Shown piece after piece: positions 54,209-63,567 of a stretch of DNA of 64,000 nt; the stretch's first letter is position 1; every line of letters begins with the position of its first letter. Source of the stretch: JAMXLO01 sp963794185 (GTDB lineage: Bacteria > Pseudomonadota > Alphaproteobacteria > Acetobacterales > Acetobacteraceae); NCBI GenBank assembly GCA_963794185.1, contig CAWCDM010000124.1, positions 68,994 to 132,993 of the forward strand, given 5' to 3'. The position numbers and the translations under genes are program-made. Under the pieces are notes generated by a model, which was given only the letters and a program-made list of their open reading frames with translations, searched no databases and was not told where the DNA came from.

Positions 54209-55187
54209 TCTCCAGGTCCCTCATCACTTGCTGCGTCTGTCTTGAACTGAGGTCCCTTCCCTCCCCCGGCATTACCCGGCTTCAGCGGTCACTACGGACC
54301 TCTCCGCCACCCCGCCGCGCCCGGCCTGTCCCTCGCGGGCGTCCGGTTGGCCATCCCTGGCCACGCATCGGGGCTTCCCGTGTTGCGTACGCTTTCCTTG
54401 TGTGCATGCCGCCGCCACTACCCCGGTGCAGCGGATGGGTGTACTCGTCGCTCAACATCACCCATCCGTATCAGCCTTCCCCGGTCCCACTGCCGTGTCG
54501 GCCTGCACATCGACCTTTTCGAGGCTTGCTCAGCGTTCACTCACGTTGCGGCCTACACACTCGCGCGGTCACCTATACGTGGCCGCTATCCGAAGGCTTC
54601 AGACACTTCGTCACCTCCATGCCTGCTCCGGTTGCTTCCGGCTGGAGCGGGTGCCGGGCGGGGTTTGCACCCGCTGGAGAAGCGCCGCCTTTTCACGGCG
54701 CACGTGGAAAGCGGTCATCGCCAGCGGCGGGCTGATGCATCTCTCGCCTGGCCGATGGCTCAACTCGTACCCTGTGCCATCCGGGTGCGGAGGCGGATCG
54801 CCGTCAGACTGCCTGGGCGACGGCGACCGCTTCCTGCTCGCTCCAGGCAGCCCCTGCGGCAATGGCGGCTTGGCACTCGTCCGGACTCATCGCGCAGTGG
54901 AGGCGCTCAATAAGTCTGCTTCGTATCGCGAGGCTGCCGCGGCCAAGCTGATGCTGGTCGGCATAGCCGTCTGCAAAGCCCGTAAGGCGTGCTGCGGTGT
55001 CAGTCTCCCCGTGCACCGCGAGGACGAGCGCGACCTGATAGATCGAGCCTGGGAGACCCATCCCGAACGCGCGCGAAAGCTCGAAGGCTCTGAGGGCTGC
55101 GGCGCGGCCGGGCTCGATCTGATCATCGAGGATCAGAAACCCGGCCAGCCAGTGCAAGGCTATGAACTCAGCTCGACTTTCCGCATT

Positions 55188-56582
55188 TCAGGCTGCGAGG
55201 CATAGAGTCTGGAAAACTCGGTTTAGCAAGCTGGTGGGAATTTCGATGATCTCCCCGATTGGCCGGGACGTGGAGAAATTCGGCGGGCACCAAAGCACGC
55301 GGCGCACGGCGGCGATGGCGTCACTGAATGTCGGTTCCTGCTTGCGGTACCAGGCGGCGGCATTAGGACGCAGTGCTGTCGTTGTGTCGCGCGCCAGGCC
55401 ATCGGCCCACACGGTGATCAGTGAGAACAGCCCCAGTAGTGCCGGGGTGGTGCGGAGGATGGCGAGATCGGACCACTGACGCTGGGTCTCGACCCCGAGA
55501 TGGGTGCGTACCTCCTGGAAGGTGGTTTCCACCCGCCAGCGCGAGACGAACCAGCCGAGGATCATTGCGGGCGTCGCATCCAGGTCTGTGCTGAGGAATG
55601 CTGCCGGCGCGTGCTCGCCGGTTGGATCGCGCACCAGCACCCAGCGGATCGGCACCGGCGGGGCGCCGGCATGGTACCAGACCGCGGTGCCGGTGGCGGT
55701 GAGCAGTTTACGCTGCTGGGCGTTGTACCATTGCGAGACGACCACGGTCGTCCAAACGGTCTTCCTGCTGGCCAGCACGGCACGCAGTGTCGGCAGGCGA
55801 CGCCCCTTCAGCGGGGGACGTCCGCGCTGACCCTTCCGGCGCCGCGGCGCCGGCTTGAACAAGGCGGCATCCAGCCTGAGCCGGGTGATCACACAGACGT
55901 GGCAGCGCACCGAGGCCAACAGTTCGAGCGCTGCGAAGCCGCTGTCGGCGACAAAGATGAGCAGACGGTTGGGCAGCCAGCGTTTGGTTTGCAGGATCGC
56001 CTGCCGCGCCCAGTCGGTCAGCGTCTTGTGCCGCTTGCGGTGCTTCTCGCTCCACCGCGCCGATGGGGCGAGAACGGTCAGGAACGGCAGCGCCCAGTGC
56101 CGGCCGGACCAACTTATCGGCACCACCACCATCAGTGAAAGCCAGCGCAGCCCACTGGTTTTGACGAAGTGCCCCTTTGAGGACCGCACCGGGTCACGAT
56201 AAATACCGCGCGCCTTGATGCGCGCGCCCCAACGCCGCTCGATCGTGTCGTCGATGCCGACGACGACCGGACCGCTGGGCAGCAGGCGATCCAGCAGGTG
56301 CAGCAGCAGCCGTCGCGCCACGGCACGTGCGTCCCAGCGGGCTCGGCCCAGCACCTCATGGTAGCGGCGGAACTGCGGCTCCTCGCCCAGCCCCATGACC
56401 CGCAGCGCCTGGGTGACGGTGCGCTTGCCGGGAGCCAGCACTGCGCCGGCCACCAGGACCAGAACACGGTTCCACACCGGCGCGGTGAAGCAGCAACGGA
56501 ACACCGACAGCCAGGCGGCCAGCGCCGGTGGGATCAGATGCGGATCGGACGCCGCAGCGGCGCGCAGACAATTCGGTGCCAT
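55188..56582 (-). CDS. DDE transposase, IS701-like (DDE_5 family)
   Basis: 464 residues from ATG 56582. Catalytic-core segments are VVVGIDDTIERRWGARIKARGIYRD (first Asp), LLIFVADSGFAALELL (second Asp) and FVSRWRVETTFQEVRTHLGVETQRQWSD (Glu in the YREKxxR-like region). It looks intact. The stop overlaps the left terminal inverted repeat. The frame upstream of the chosen ATG is antisense to the passenger gene and is probably not translated. Confidence 0.85.
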   Translation of the reverse strand: MAPNCLRAAAASDPHLIPPALAAWLSVFRCCFTAPVWNRVLVLVAGAVLAPGKRTVTQALRVMGLGEEPQFRRYHEVLGRARWDARAVARRLLLHLLDRLLPSGPVVVGIDDTIERRWGARIKARGIYRDPVRSSKGHFVKTSGLRWLSLMVVVPISWSGRHWALPFLTVLAPSARWSEKHRKRHKTLTDWARQAILQTKRWLPNRLLIFVADSGFAALELLASVRCHVCVITRLRLDAALFKPAPRRRKGQRGRPPLKGRRLPTLRAVLASRKTVWTTVVVSQWYNAQQRKLLTATGTAVWYHAGAPPVPIRWVLVRDPTGEHAPAAFLSTDLDATPAMILGWFVSRWRVETTFQEVRTHLGVETQRQWSDLAILRTTPALLGLFSLITVWADGLARDTTTALRPNAAAWYRKQEPTFSDAIAAVRRVLWCPPNFSTSRPIGEIIEIPTSLLNRVFQTLCLAA

Positions 56583-56664
56583 CCCAGTCGTAGAATCGAG
56601 TCGTGCCGACGCCGCAAGCGTCTGTCGGCGACGTCCGCCGGCCCAGTGTTCTATCGTCAACGCC

Positions 56665-56949
56665 ATGGCCGACGATCCGATCATCCAGCGCATCGAGAGC
56701 TTCCGCTGCCGTCGCGGGCAACTGTTCGCCGAACGCCGCAACCGTGGCTACACGCTTTATCGTGCCAGTTCCGGCGCGCTCGTCGCGCGCCTCAGGCCGA
56801 CCGGCCAGGACGATCGGGTCGAAGTGCTCTATTGGTCGCTGTGGAAGGAACGATGGACCAGGGCTGGCCCATTCGGGCGCACCGTACTGCCGCTCGACCA
56901 AGCCCTCAAGTTCATCGCCTCAGAGGACATCTTCTGGGCTATCCAATAG
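56665..56949 (+). CDS. Small passenger protein inside the IS701-like element
   Basis: 94-residue protein of unknown function. It starts with MADDPIIQRIESFRCRRGQL and continues FAERRNRGYTLYRASSGALV, ARLRPTGQDDRVEVLYWSLW and DQALKFIASEDIFWAIQ. A beta-rich basic core is suggested by the alternation of hydrophobic and charged residues; no domain is recognised. It is divergent from the transposase gene and ends 17 bases before the right inverted repeat, so it travels with the element. The reading frame is intact, which argues for selection or recent arrival. Confidence 0.6.
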   Translation: MADDPIIQRIESFRCRRGQLFAERRNRGYTLYRASSGALVARLRPTGQDDRVEVLYWSLWKERWTRAGPFGRTVLPLDQALKFIASEDIFWAIQ

Positions 56950-59160
56950 CGGTGCCCCATCACCGAAAATGCGGAAAGTCGAGCTCAGCCGTCAGGGTGC
57001 CGTGCCGGCGGGACGCCTCGACTGCCCGTCTCGCGCGGTCGATGGCTTCCGCCATTTGGCCGGCCGGGAATGCGATAAGCAGCGAGTTGCCGCCTCGCAG
57101 GTGTCGTGCAGGCGGACATCACCGAGCGCCTTGGACAGGGCCAGCGCCTCTTCGACGAGGGCCCGCGCAGCCTGCAAATCCCTGGCATCCTTGCGGCTGG
57201 CCCCGGCGAATAGGAGCGCATTGGCCAGCCGCTTCGTGCGGCCACACCGGCGCAGGACTGAAAGTGCTTCGTCGTGGTATTGCTTGGCTTCCGCGACGTC
57301 CCCGATAGCGGCTGGTCGAATGCCCCGCCTGCATCAGCGCCTGCCCCAGCAGGACCGGCTCGCCGCCAGCCTGTCTCAGCAACTCGATGGCTCGGAGGTT
57401 GTGCGAAAGGCGTCCCCTGTCGCCGCCGTAGAAATACCACCCAAGTCCGAGGCGGATGCGCGCCTCGACGGAAGGCGGAGTAGCGTCATCGACAAATGTG
57501 AGGGCCAGCTCAAACCAGCGCCGCTGCTCCTGCACCAGCGACAGTTCGCGCCACAGCCAATCGGTATAGCTGACAAGATTCATGCCTAAAGCCGGGTCCC
57601 CGTCCGGGCGCAGAGACCAGCCCAGGGCCGCGCGCAAATTGTCCAGGTCCGGTTCATACGCGGCGAGCCAATCGGCCGTCGGAGTCGTAGGCCAGGCTTC
57701 GATCCGCCCGCTCGAACACGATCGTCATGTGCTCGCACAGCCGACGCGCCAGCTCGGCGTAGCGGCTGGCCGCCAGCTTCTCCAGCGCGAACGCCCGCGT
57801 TGACTCGAGCAGCCGGTAGCGGTTCTCGCCCGCGGCGAGCGACACCACCAGCGACTTGTCCACCAGCCCGGCAAACACATCGAAGACGTCCGACGTCCTC
57901 CACCGGTGCGCCCGCGGCGACTGCCGCCACCGCCTCCAGCGTGAAGCTGCCCGCGAAGACCCCGAGCCTGCGCAGCATCGCCTGCTCGGCCTCCGAGAGC
58001 AGGGCGTAGCTCCATTCGATCGCCGCGCGCAGCGTCTGCTGCCGGGGCACAGCCATACGGCTCCCCGCGGTGAGGAGGTGAAGCTGGTCATCCAGGCGCG
58101 CCAGCAACGCTTCGGGCGTCAGCACCTTCAGCCGCGGTGCCGCCAGCTCGATCGCCAGCGGAATGCCGTCCAGCCTGCGGCAGATCTCCGCGACGATGGG
58201 CGCGGTCTCGTCGGTCAGCGAGAAACGCCCGAGTGCCGAGGCGGCGCGCTCGACGAAGAGCTGCACAGCACTGTGTTCCATCGCCTGGGCGGCCGTGAGG
58301 CTCGTTGATCGCTGCGGCACGTCGAGCAAAGGCACCTGGTAGGCATGCTCGCCGGCCACCGACAGCGCCTCCCGGCTGGTGGCAAGCAGGAACACGCCGG
58401 GGCACGTCTTCAGAAGCGCGTCGGCGAGCTTGGCGGCGGCCGCAATCACGTGTTCGCAATTGTCGAGGATGAGAAGCACGCGCCTGGATCGCAGAAACGC
58501 CGCGATCGCGTCGGTGGCCGGCCGTTCCCCGTGCACGGGCAGTCCGAACACGGCGGCAACCGCCTCGCCGACCAGTTCGGGCCGGTCCAGCGGCGCCAGC
58601 TCGACAAACCGCGCGCCGTCCGGGAAGCGCGCCAGCAGGTCGGCGCCCACCTGTAACGACAGGCTGGTCTTGCCGACGCCGGGGGCACCGACCAACGTCA
58701 CCAAACGATACCTGGACAGCAGCGCTTCGATCTCGGCCACGTCGCGCTCGCGTCCGATCAGTGCATTGGCGAGCTGGGGCAGATTGTTGTGATACGCTGG
58801 CGCAGGTTCGGCAGGTGGCCTGTCCGCGTGCGAGCCGGCGTTCCCGACGCCGAGCAGACGATATCCGCGACCCGGCACAGTTACGATCCAACTCTCGCCG
58901 GTTCCCTCCGGGTCAAGCGCCTTGCGCAAGGTTGAGATTTGCACCTGCAGGTTGTTTTCCTCGACCACCTGCCCCGCCCAGACCCGGGCCATCAGCTCGT
59001 CCTTGGAAACGAGCGCGCCTTTCGCCCCGGCCAGTACGCACAAGACTTGCAATGCGCGGTCGCCCAATTGCAGCGGACGTTCGTCGAGAAGGAGCTGGCG
59101 CCGGGCCAAATCCAGGCGGAACCGACCGAAGCAGAGCGCGCTTTCGGGCATGAGACGCTG

Positions 59161-59200
59161 AACCTTAGAACAATTTAAGGTTCTGAGCCAAAGACCTTAA
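59161..59200. promoter_or_regulatory. Operator-like half-sites upstream of the regulator gene
   Basis: AACCTTA (59161-59167), TAAGGTT (59176-59182) and ACCTTAA (59194-59200) form two overlapping inverted repeats with the shared half-site TTAAGGT, just before the ATG of the winged-helix regulator (59151) and within its divergent promoter region. Autoregulation through these sites is an inference. Confidence 0.4.
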
Positions 59201-59357
59201 TCCTCCCCTGGCGCAGGATCCGGCTGCGCGCGGACCAGTCTCAACGCACGCGATCTCCGTTTGAGGCAGGCTGCCAGCGACATGTTGGGCAAGTGCCTAC
59301 GACGCGGGCCTAAAAACAGCGAGCCGCCGGGTGGCAAACTGCGGAGGGAACACCGGC

Positions 59358-59717
59358 ATGGTCATCAGGAACCTGTTCATCAGCTTCTGCCTGCTGATTG
59401 CAGCGTCGGCCTTCGCCGCGCCCCCTCCCGGTGCGGACATGACCTTGGCACCGTGGTTTCACAGTTTGCGCGTGCCGGGCACTGAAGTCCTGTGCTGTGA
59501 CATCTCCGATTGCCGCCATTACCCGGTGCGTGCGGACGGGACCCACTATCAGGTCTTCTTTGACAACCGCTGGCTGACCGTGCCGACCGAGGCAGTGTCG
59601 GACAGGGCCGACAATCCCACCGGAGACTATGTCACCTGCATCCAGCGCGATCATTGGACCAACGGCGCGCCGGATGGCCCTCGCGTCCTATGCCTGATCA
59701 AGGCGCCCCGAACGTAA
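59358..59717 (+). CDS. Hypothetical exported protein with Cys motif
   Basis: 119 residues. A signal peptide (MVIRNLFISFCLLIAASAFA) precedes a compact domain with LRVPGTEVLCCDISDCRHYP, where three Cys are close together and could bind metal or pair, and further Cys in YVTCIQRD and RVLCLIKA. GGAGGG sits before ATG 59358. Similar short CCDxxDC-containing exported proteins occur in Rhizobiales, function unknown to me. It is divergent from the regulator. Confidence 0.68.
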   Translation: MVIRNLFISFCLLIAASAFAAPPPGADMTLAPWFHSLRVPGTEVLCCDISDCRHYPVRADGTHYQVFFDNRWLTVPTEAVSDRADNPTGDYVTCIQRDHWTNGAPDGPRVLCLIKAPRT

Positions 59718-60060
59718 CAGCGGCGGCTTGGCGGGCAGGAGCCGGAGGCCGTGATGTGCTGAGCGGACACGCCGCGGTGGCCGGTGTGCCATTCACACTG
59801 GCGTCGCACGAGACAACGCCCAGACTGACCATGGCACGACCCGGCCGGCGCAGATCGTCTCCGCCAGATGCCACTGTTTGGAAGCCTGCTGGCGCATCGT
59901 CGACAGCGCCATGGAGGTATCAGGCGCGCTGGCATGTTTCGAGGGTGTTTGGGCTGAGCCGCACCGATCGACTTCCCATGGAGAAGCAGCCGAGCTGAAA
60001 GCCGCCTGGCCTGAATGTCCGAGAAGGGTCGAAGGCGGTCATCGGACAGGCCCACTGGTA
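59718..60060. other. Gene-poor stretch
   Basis: About 340 bases. The frames lack motifs and ribosome sites. Nothing else recognised. Confidence 0.4.
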
Positions 60061-60276
60061 TCAGTCCTGCCAGCCGGCCTTGCGAAGGCCGTCGAGCATG
60101 TGTTCGTGGTCCTCGGGGCGGAACCAAGGTGGTTTGGTCAAAACATGGAAATTGAAACTCGCCGCAGAGACAGCTTGCGCCTGGCGTAGCGCACAGCCTG
60201 CCTCTTCAACGCGCCCGAGTTGCCCGAGAGATGCCGCCAGCCACCGGTAGGCCAAGAAGCGGAGAAAGTGAAAATC
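60061..60276 (-). pseudogene. C-terminal end of a TPR-containing adenylate-cyclase-like protein
   Basis: In frame from the IS256 border: FLAYRWLAASLGQLGRVEEAGCALRQAQAV and PPWFRPEDHEHMLDGLRKAGWQ to a stop at 60061. That closing PEDHEHMLDGLRKAG motif is typical of the C terminus of class III cyclase/TPR proteins in this order. Everything upstream has been replaced by the insertion sequence. Confidence 0.6.
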
Positions 60277-60342
60277 GTGTCCCCTGACGTGGTGTAAGAG
60301 CGTGGTTGGTCAGTACGCTCTCCGGCGGGGCTGGCCGGTTTG

Positions 60343-61542
60343 TCAGTCTGCCACGGCGGGCAAGCTGACGATGGAATTATCGCTCAGGGGCGCGATAGTT
60401 TCCAGCGTCATGTAGCGTGCTCGCTGCACAGCCCACTCATCGTTCTGTTCGAGCAGGATTGCGCCGACCAGACGGATGATGGCGTCCTCGTTGGGGAAGA
60501 TGCCGACGACGTCGGTGCGTCGCTTGACCTCGCCGTTGAGCCGTTCGAGCGGGTTGGTTGAGTGCAGCTTTGACCGATGAGCGGCGGGGAAGTCCATGTA
60601 GGCCAGCACGTCGGCCTCGGCGTCATCCATGAAGGCGGCGAGTTTCGGCAGTTTGGGGCGCAGCTGGTCGGCGACCTTGCGCCATTGCGCCTTGGCTGCC
60701 TCGGCATCTTCTTGTGCGAAGGCTGTCGCGATGAAGGCCGATGCGACGCCGCGACCCTGGCGTCCGGCATGGGCGAGCAGGTTGCGCATCAGATGCACGC
60801 GGCAGCGTTGCCACGTGGCATGCAGCACCCTGGCGATTGCGGCCTTCAGTCCTTCATGGGCATCGGAGATCACCAGCTTCACACCGCGCAGCCCACGGCG
60901 AGCGAGCTTGCGCAGGAACTCGGTCCAGAAGGTCTCGGCCTCGGAGGGACCGATATTCATGCCAAGGATCTCGCGCCGACCGTCGTTGTTGACGCCGACT
61001 GCGATGATGACGGCGACCGAGACGATGCGGCCGGCCTGGCGCACCTTTACATAGGTGGCGTCGAGCCAGACGTAGGGCCAATCGCCTTCCAGCGGCCGGT
61101 TGAGGAAGGTCTGCACCTTGTCATCGATCTCGCCGCACAGCCGGGATACCTGGCTCTTGGAGATGCCGGACATTCCCATAGCCTGCACGAGGTCATCGAC
61201 CGAGCGCGTAGAGATGCCCTGGACGTAGGCTTCCTGGATCACCGCGGTGAGTGCCTTCTCGGCCATCCGCCGTGGTTCGAGGAAGCCTGGGAAGTAGCTG
61301 CCCCTCCGCAGCTTCGGAATACGCAGTTCGACGGTGCCGGCGCGGGTCTCCCAGTCACGCTCGCGGTAGCCGTTGCGGTGGGTGAGGCGATCGGGCGCAC
61401 GAGCGCCGTGTGGGGCGCCAGTGAGGTTCTCGACCTCCAACTCCATCAGGCGCTGCGCAGTGAAGCCGATCATATCGCGCAGGAAGTCGGTGTCTGCCGT
61501 CTTCTCCAGCAGGTCACGGAGGTTCATGTTCTCGTCGGTCAT
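60343..61542 (-). CDS. IS256-family transposase
   Basis: 399-residue mutator-type DDE transposase, apparently intact. Catalytic residues are D161 (YVWLDATYVKVR), D227 (LVISDAHEGL) and a Glu in STNPLERLNGEVKRR (E333 or E338). GAYxxxIST-like YVQGISTRSVDDLVQAMGMSGISKSQVSRL, and CRVHLMRNLL, are family marks. ATG 61542 has AAGGA 8 bases before it. It probably moves the element by copy-out/paste-in, as known for the family. Confidence 0.93.
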   Translation of the reverse strand: MTDENMNLRDLLEKTADTDFLRDMIGFTAQRLMELEVENLTGAPHGARAPDRLTHRNGYRERDWETRAGTVELRIPKLRRGSYFPGFLEPRRMAEKALTAVIQEAYVQGISTRSVDDLVQAMGMSGISKSQVSRLCGEIDDKVQTFLNRPLEGDWPYVWLDATYVKVRQAGRIVSVAVIIAVGVNNDGRREILGMNIGPSEAETFWTEFLRKLARRGLRGVKLVISDAHEGLKAAIARVLHATWQRCRVHLMRNLLAHAGRQGRGVASAFIATAFAQEDAEAAKAQWRKVADQLRPKLPKLAAFMDDAEADVLAYMDFPAAHRSKLHSTNPLERLNGEVKRRTDVVGIFPNEDAIIRLVGAILLEQNDEWAVQRARYMTLETIAPLSDNSIVSLPAVAD

Positions 61543-61615
61543 CGTTGGGTCCTTGGTTGGCGTTGAAGTTCGCAACCAAACCCTACCGAAGATCCGCGAT
61601 GACCACCGCGGTGGA

Positions 61616-61667
61616 TAAGTGGCCCGCCTGCGCCAGACTCTTGGCGGTCGCTCCGGCGGGCCACTTA
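61616..61667. repeat. 13-base inverted repeat near the right end of the IS256 element
   Basis: TAAGTGGCCCGCC (61616-61628) and GGCGGGCCACTTA (61655-61667) are perfect complements separated by 26 bases, between the transposase start and the right terminal repeat. It may protect the transposase mRNA from read-in transcription, as in other insertion sequences. Confidence 0.55.
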
Positions 61668-61700
61668 CCCACCGCTCTTACACCACTCCTCGGGACACGA

Positions 61701-61769
61701 CCCCTACCCCCTACCCCCTACCCCCTACCCCACCCCCTACCCCCTACCCCTATCCTACCCCCTACCCCC
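61701..61769. repeat. CCCCTAC tandem repeat, G-quadruplex-prone
   Basis: About ten seven-base units, seven of them perfect CCCCTAC, with degenerate copies in between. The minus strand is GTAGGGG repeated, with runs of four to five G spaced by three bases. It begins directly after the IS256 terminal repeat. Confidence 0.85.
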
Positions 61770-61993
61770 AGCCGCTTGGATCCATGGTGTGTGCACCCCA
61801 TCGATGCATATTTTGGTACCTGGAACCACACCAAGGGACCGCACGGTCCGAGCCGGTTCGTGTGTACCCGCACACGAGACAGCGCGTCGATGGCCTGGCG
61901 GCGCCGGCACGGGCTGGCGCAAGCCGAGGAATGCGCCATCGCTTCGGTTGCCCTATGCCGCTGTCTCTCGGCGACCTCAGTCTGGACCCTTGC

Positions 61994-63223
61994 TTACCTG
62001 ACGCGCGACCGTTCGATATTCGGCAGGAACGCGTCAGCAGCCCGATCAGCGGCAGGAACGAACAGACGCGATAGACCGTATCGATGCTGGTCCAGTCGGC
62101 GATCTGCCCGAGCGCCGCGGCACCCAGCCCGCCGAGGCCGAAGGAGAAGCCGAAGAACAGGCCCGCGACCATGCCGACCCGGCCGGGCAGCAGGTCCTGC
62201 GCGTAGACCAGGATGGCGGAGAACGCCGAGGCCAGGATCAGGCCGATCGTCACGCTCAGCACGCCGGTCCAGAACAGGTTGGCGTAGGGCAGCATCAGCG
62301 TGAACGGGGACGCGCCGAGGATCGAGAACCAGATCACCGGCTTGCGCCCGAACCGGTCGCCGATCGGGCCGCCCGCGAAGGTGCCGGCCGCCACTGCGCC
62401 CAGGAAGACGAACAGGTGGATCTGCGCGTCTGCACCGACAGGTGGAACTTGTGGATCAGGTAGAAGGTGAAGTACGAGCTCAGGCTGGAGTGTAGACGTA
62501 CTTCGAGAACAGCAGCGCCACCAGGATGGCGATCGCGAACATGACGCTCCGGCGTGACAGTGACGGCGTAGGCGGTGCCCATGGCACTGCGGCCGCGCGG
62601 CGTCCGCACGGAGGGATGCCGGCTGTACCACCGGCCGACATTCGCGAGCAGCACGATCGCCAGCAGCGCCACGACGGAGAACCAGGCGATGCTGCCCTGG
62701 CCGCGCGGCACGACGATGAACGCGGCGAGCAGCGGGCCGATCGCCGAGCCGGTGTTGCCGCCCACCTGGAACAGCGACTGCGCCAGGCCGTGCCGCCCGC
62801 CCGAGGCCATGCGCGCGACCCGCGACGCCTCGGGATGGAACACCGAGGAGCCGATGCCGACCAGCGCCGCGGCGAGCAGGATCGCCGGGAAGCTGGCCGC
62901 CACCGACAGCAGCAGAAGCCCGACCAGGGTGCAGCCCATGCCGACCGGCAGCGAGAACGGCTGCGGGCGGCGGTCGGTGACGATGCCGACCACCGGCTGC
63001 AGCAGCGAGGCGGTGAGCTGGAAAGCGAGCGTGATCAGGCCGATCTGGGCGAAGTTCAGGTGATAGGAATCCTTCAGGATCGGGTAGATCGCCGGGACCA
63101 GCGACTGGATCAGGTCGTTGAGCAGATGGCAAACCGACAGCGAGACCAGTATTGCCAACGTCGTCGTCTCGGTGCTGCCCGCCGTCGCCGCGCCGCGCCG
63201 GGCCGTAAGGTGTTATCGCTCAC
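61994..63223 (-). pseudogene. fsr: Fosmidomycin-resistance-type MFS transporter, several frameshifts
   Basis: Twelve-helix efflux transporter of the Fsr group. The N half reads VSLSVCHLLNDLIQSLVPAIYPILKDSY, HPEASRVARMASGGRHGLAQSLFQVGGNTGSAIGPLLAA. The C half has LGAVAAGTFAGGPIGDRFGRKPVIWFSILGA, and AFLPNIERSRVR followed by a TAA at 61994. Frame changes are needed near 63190, 62545, 62495, 62430 and 62037. The likely start is the GTG at 63223. Joined, it is about 409 codons, the normal length. Either a pseudogene or poorly determined sequence. Confidence 0.78.
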
Positions 63224-63567
63224 TTCGGTTCCTGCCGTGACGGGTCAAGCGCCATTATCCGCGGTTGGCGCCGGCCGACCCATGCACGCGCCTCAGAGCT
63301 GGGTCGCGCGCTAGCCCTATCGTCATTTTGAGCGGTGCGAAAATCCGCCAGATTCTGCAGTTGATCCGGCCGCAGGCGGCGTGCATTGGTGGCGACGATG
63401 AGCAAATCGGGCATTCCTGGTTCGAACGGTTCGCGTGGGGGGGGCCTGAGTGCAACTACTCCGGGACGGTTCTGTCGATCGTCCTTCTGCTGGCCTGCTG
63501 GTTCATCATCGGGAACTGGAACCAACTACCGCCACTGATCGACAGCACGATGGCGGCACTGCCCTAA
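63224..63567. other. Intergenic region
   Basis: About 340 bases. A plus-strand frame ending at 63567 includes a hydrophobic segment (VLSIVLLLACWFIIGNWNQLPP), possibly a small membrane protein, but without a ribosome site. Nothing else recognised. Confidence 0.35.

Larger units (their letters stand above)
52718..54703 (-). mobile_element. Group II intron
   Basis: About 1986 bases. The 5' end begins GTGCGCC at 54703, followed by a domain I start with paired GGCGGCGC and GCGGGTGCAAACCCCGC. The maturase gene occupies domain IV. A domain V-like hairpin lies at 52831-52866 and the 3' end is CTACTCTAC at 52718, with the likely branch A. It inserted about 100 bases after the end of the regulator pseudogene. 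Boundaries come from consensus ends, not from an empty site. Confidence 0.72.
55172..56983 (-). mobile_element. IS701-like insertion sequence with passenger gene, 1812 bp
   Basis: Ends are perfect 17-base inverted repeats: CTCGACTTTCCGCATTT at 55172-55188 and its complement at 56967-56983. A 5-base direct repeat CTCAG flanks it (55167-55171 and 56984-56988). Removing the element and one CTCAG copy restores the regulator reading frame across the junction, which confirms the borders. It contains the transposase (minus) and a short divergent gene (plus). Confidence 0.9.
54804..59151 (-). pseudogene. Winged-helix/NB-ARC ATPase/TPR regulator, interrupted by an IS and frameshifts
   Basis: Large transcriptional regulator. 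The N-terminal OmpR-type winged helix (CFGRFRLDLARRQLLL, LMARVWAGQVVEENNLQVQI) is followed by a STAND ATPase (Walker A GAPGVGKTSL, VLLILDNCEHV, ICRRLDGIPLAIELAA). The helical TPR part is spread over several frames, with breaks near 57895, 57660, 57290 and 57085. At 56984-56988 the coding sequence meets an IS and resumes at 55166 in frame: HGTLTAE then FIALHWLAGFL. The end is AARLTGFADGYADQHQ to a stop at 54804. The original would have been about 850-900 residues. Non-functional as read. Confidence 0.82.
60275..61700 (-). mobile_element. IS256-family insertion sequence, about 1.43 kb
   Basis: Imperfect terminal repeats of about 28 bases: TCGTGTCCC, a five-base variable part, then GTGGTGTAAGAGCG on the left (60275-60302) and the complement on the right (61673-61700). 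No 8-base direct repeat is seen in the flanks (AGTGAAAA against CCCCTACC), so the two sides do not come from one simple insertion. Left of it lies a truncated cyclase-like gene and right of it a CCCCTAC tract. Confidence 0.8.

Noticed and set aside
61771..61993. Possible tRNA in the short region with GTGTGTGC and CACACC segments
   Set aside because: No cloverleaf, T-loop or anticodon stem can be drawn; likely decayed sequence next to the transporter pseudogene.
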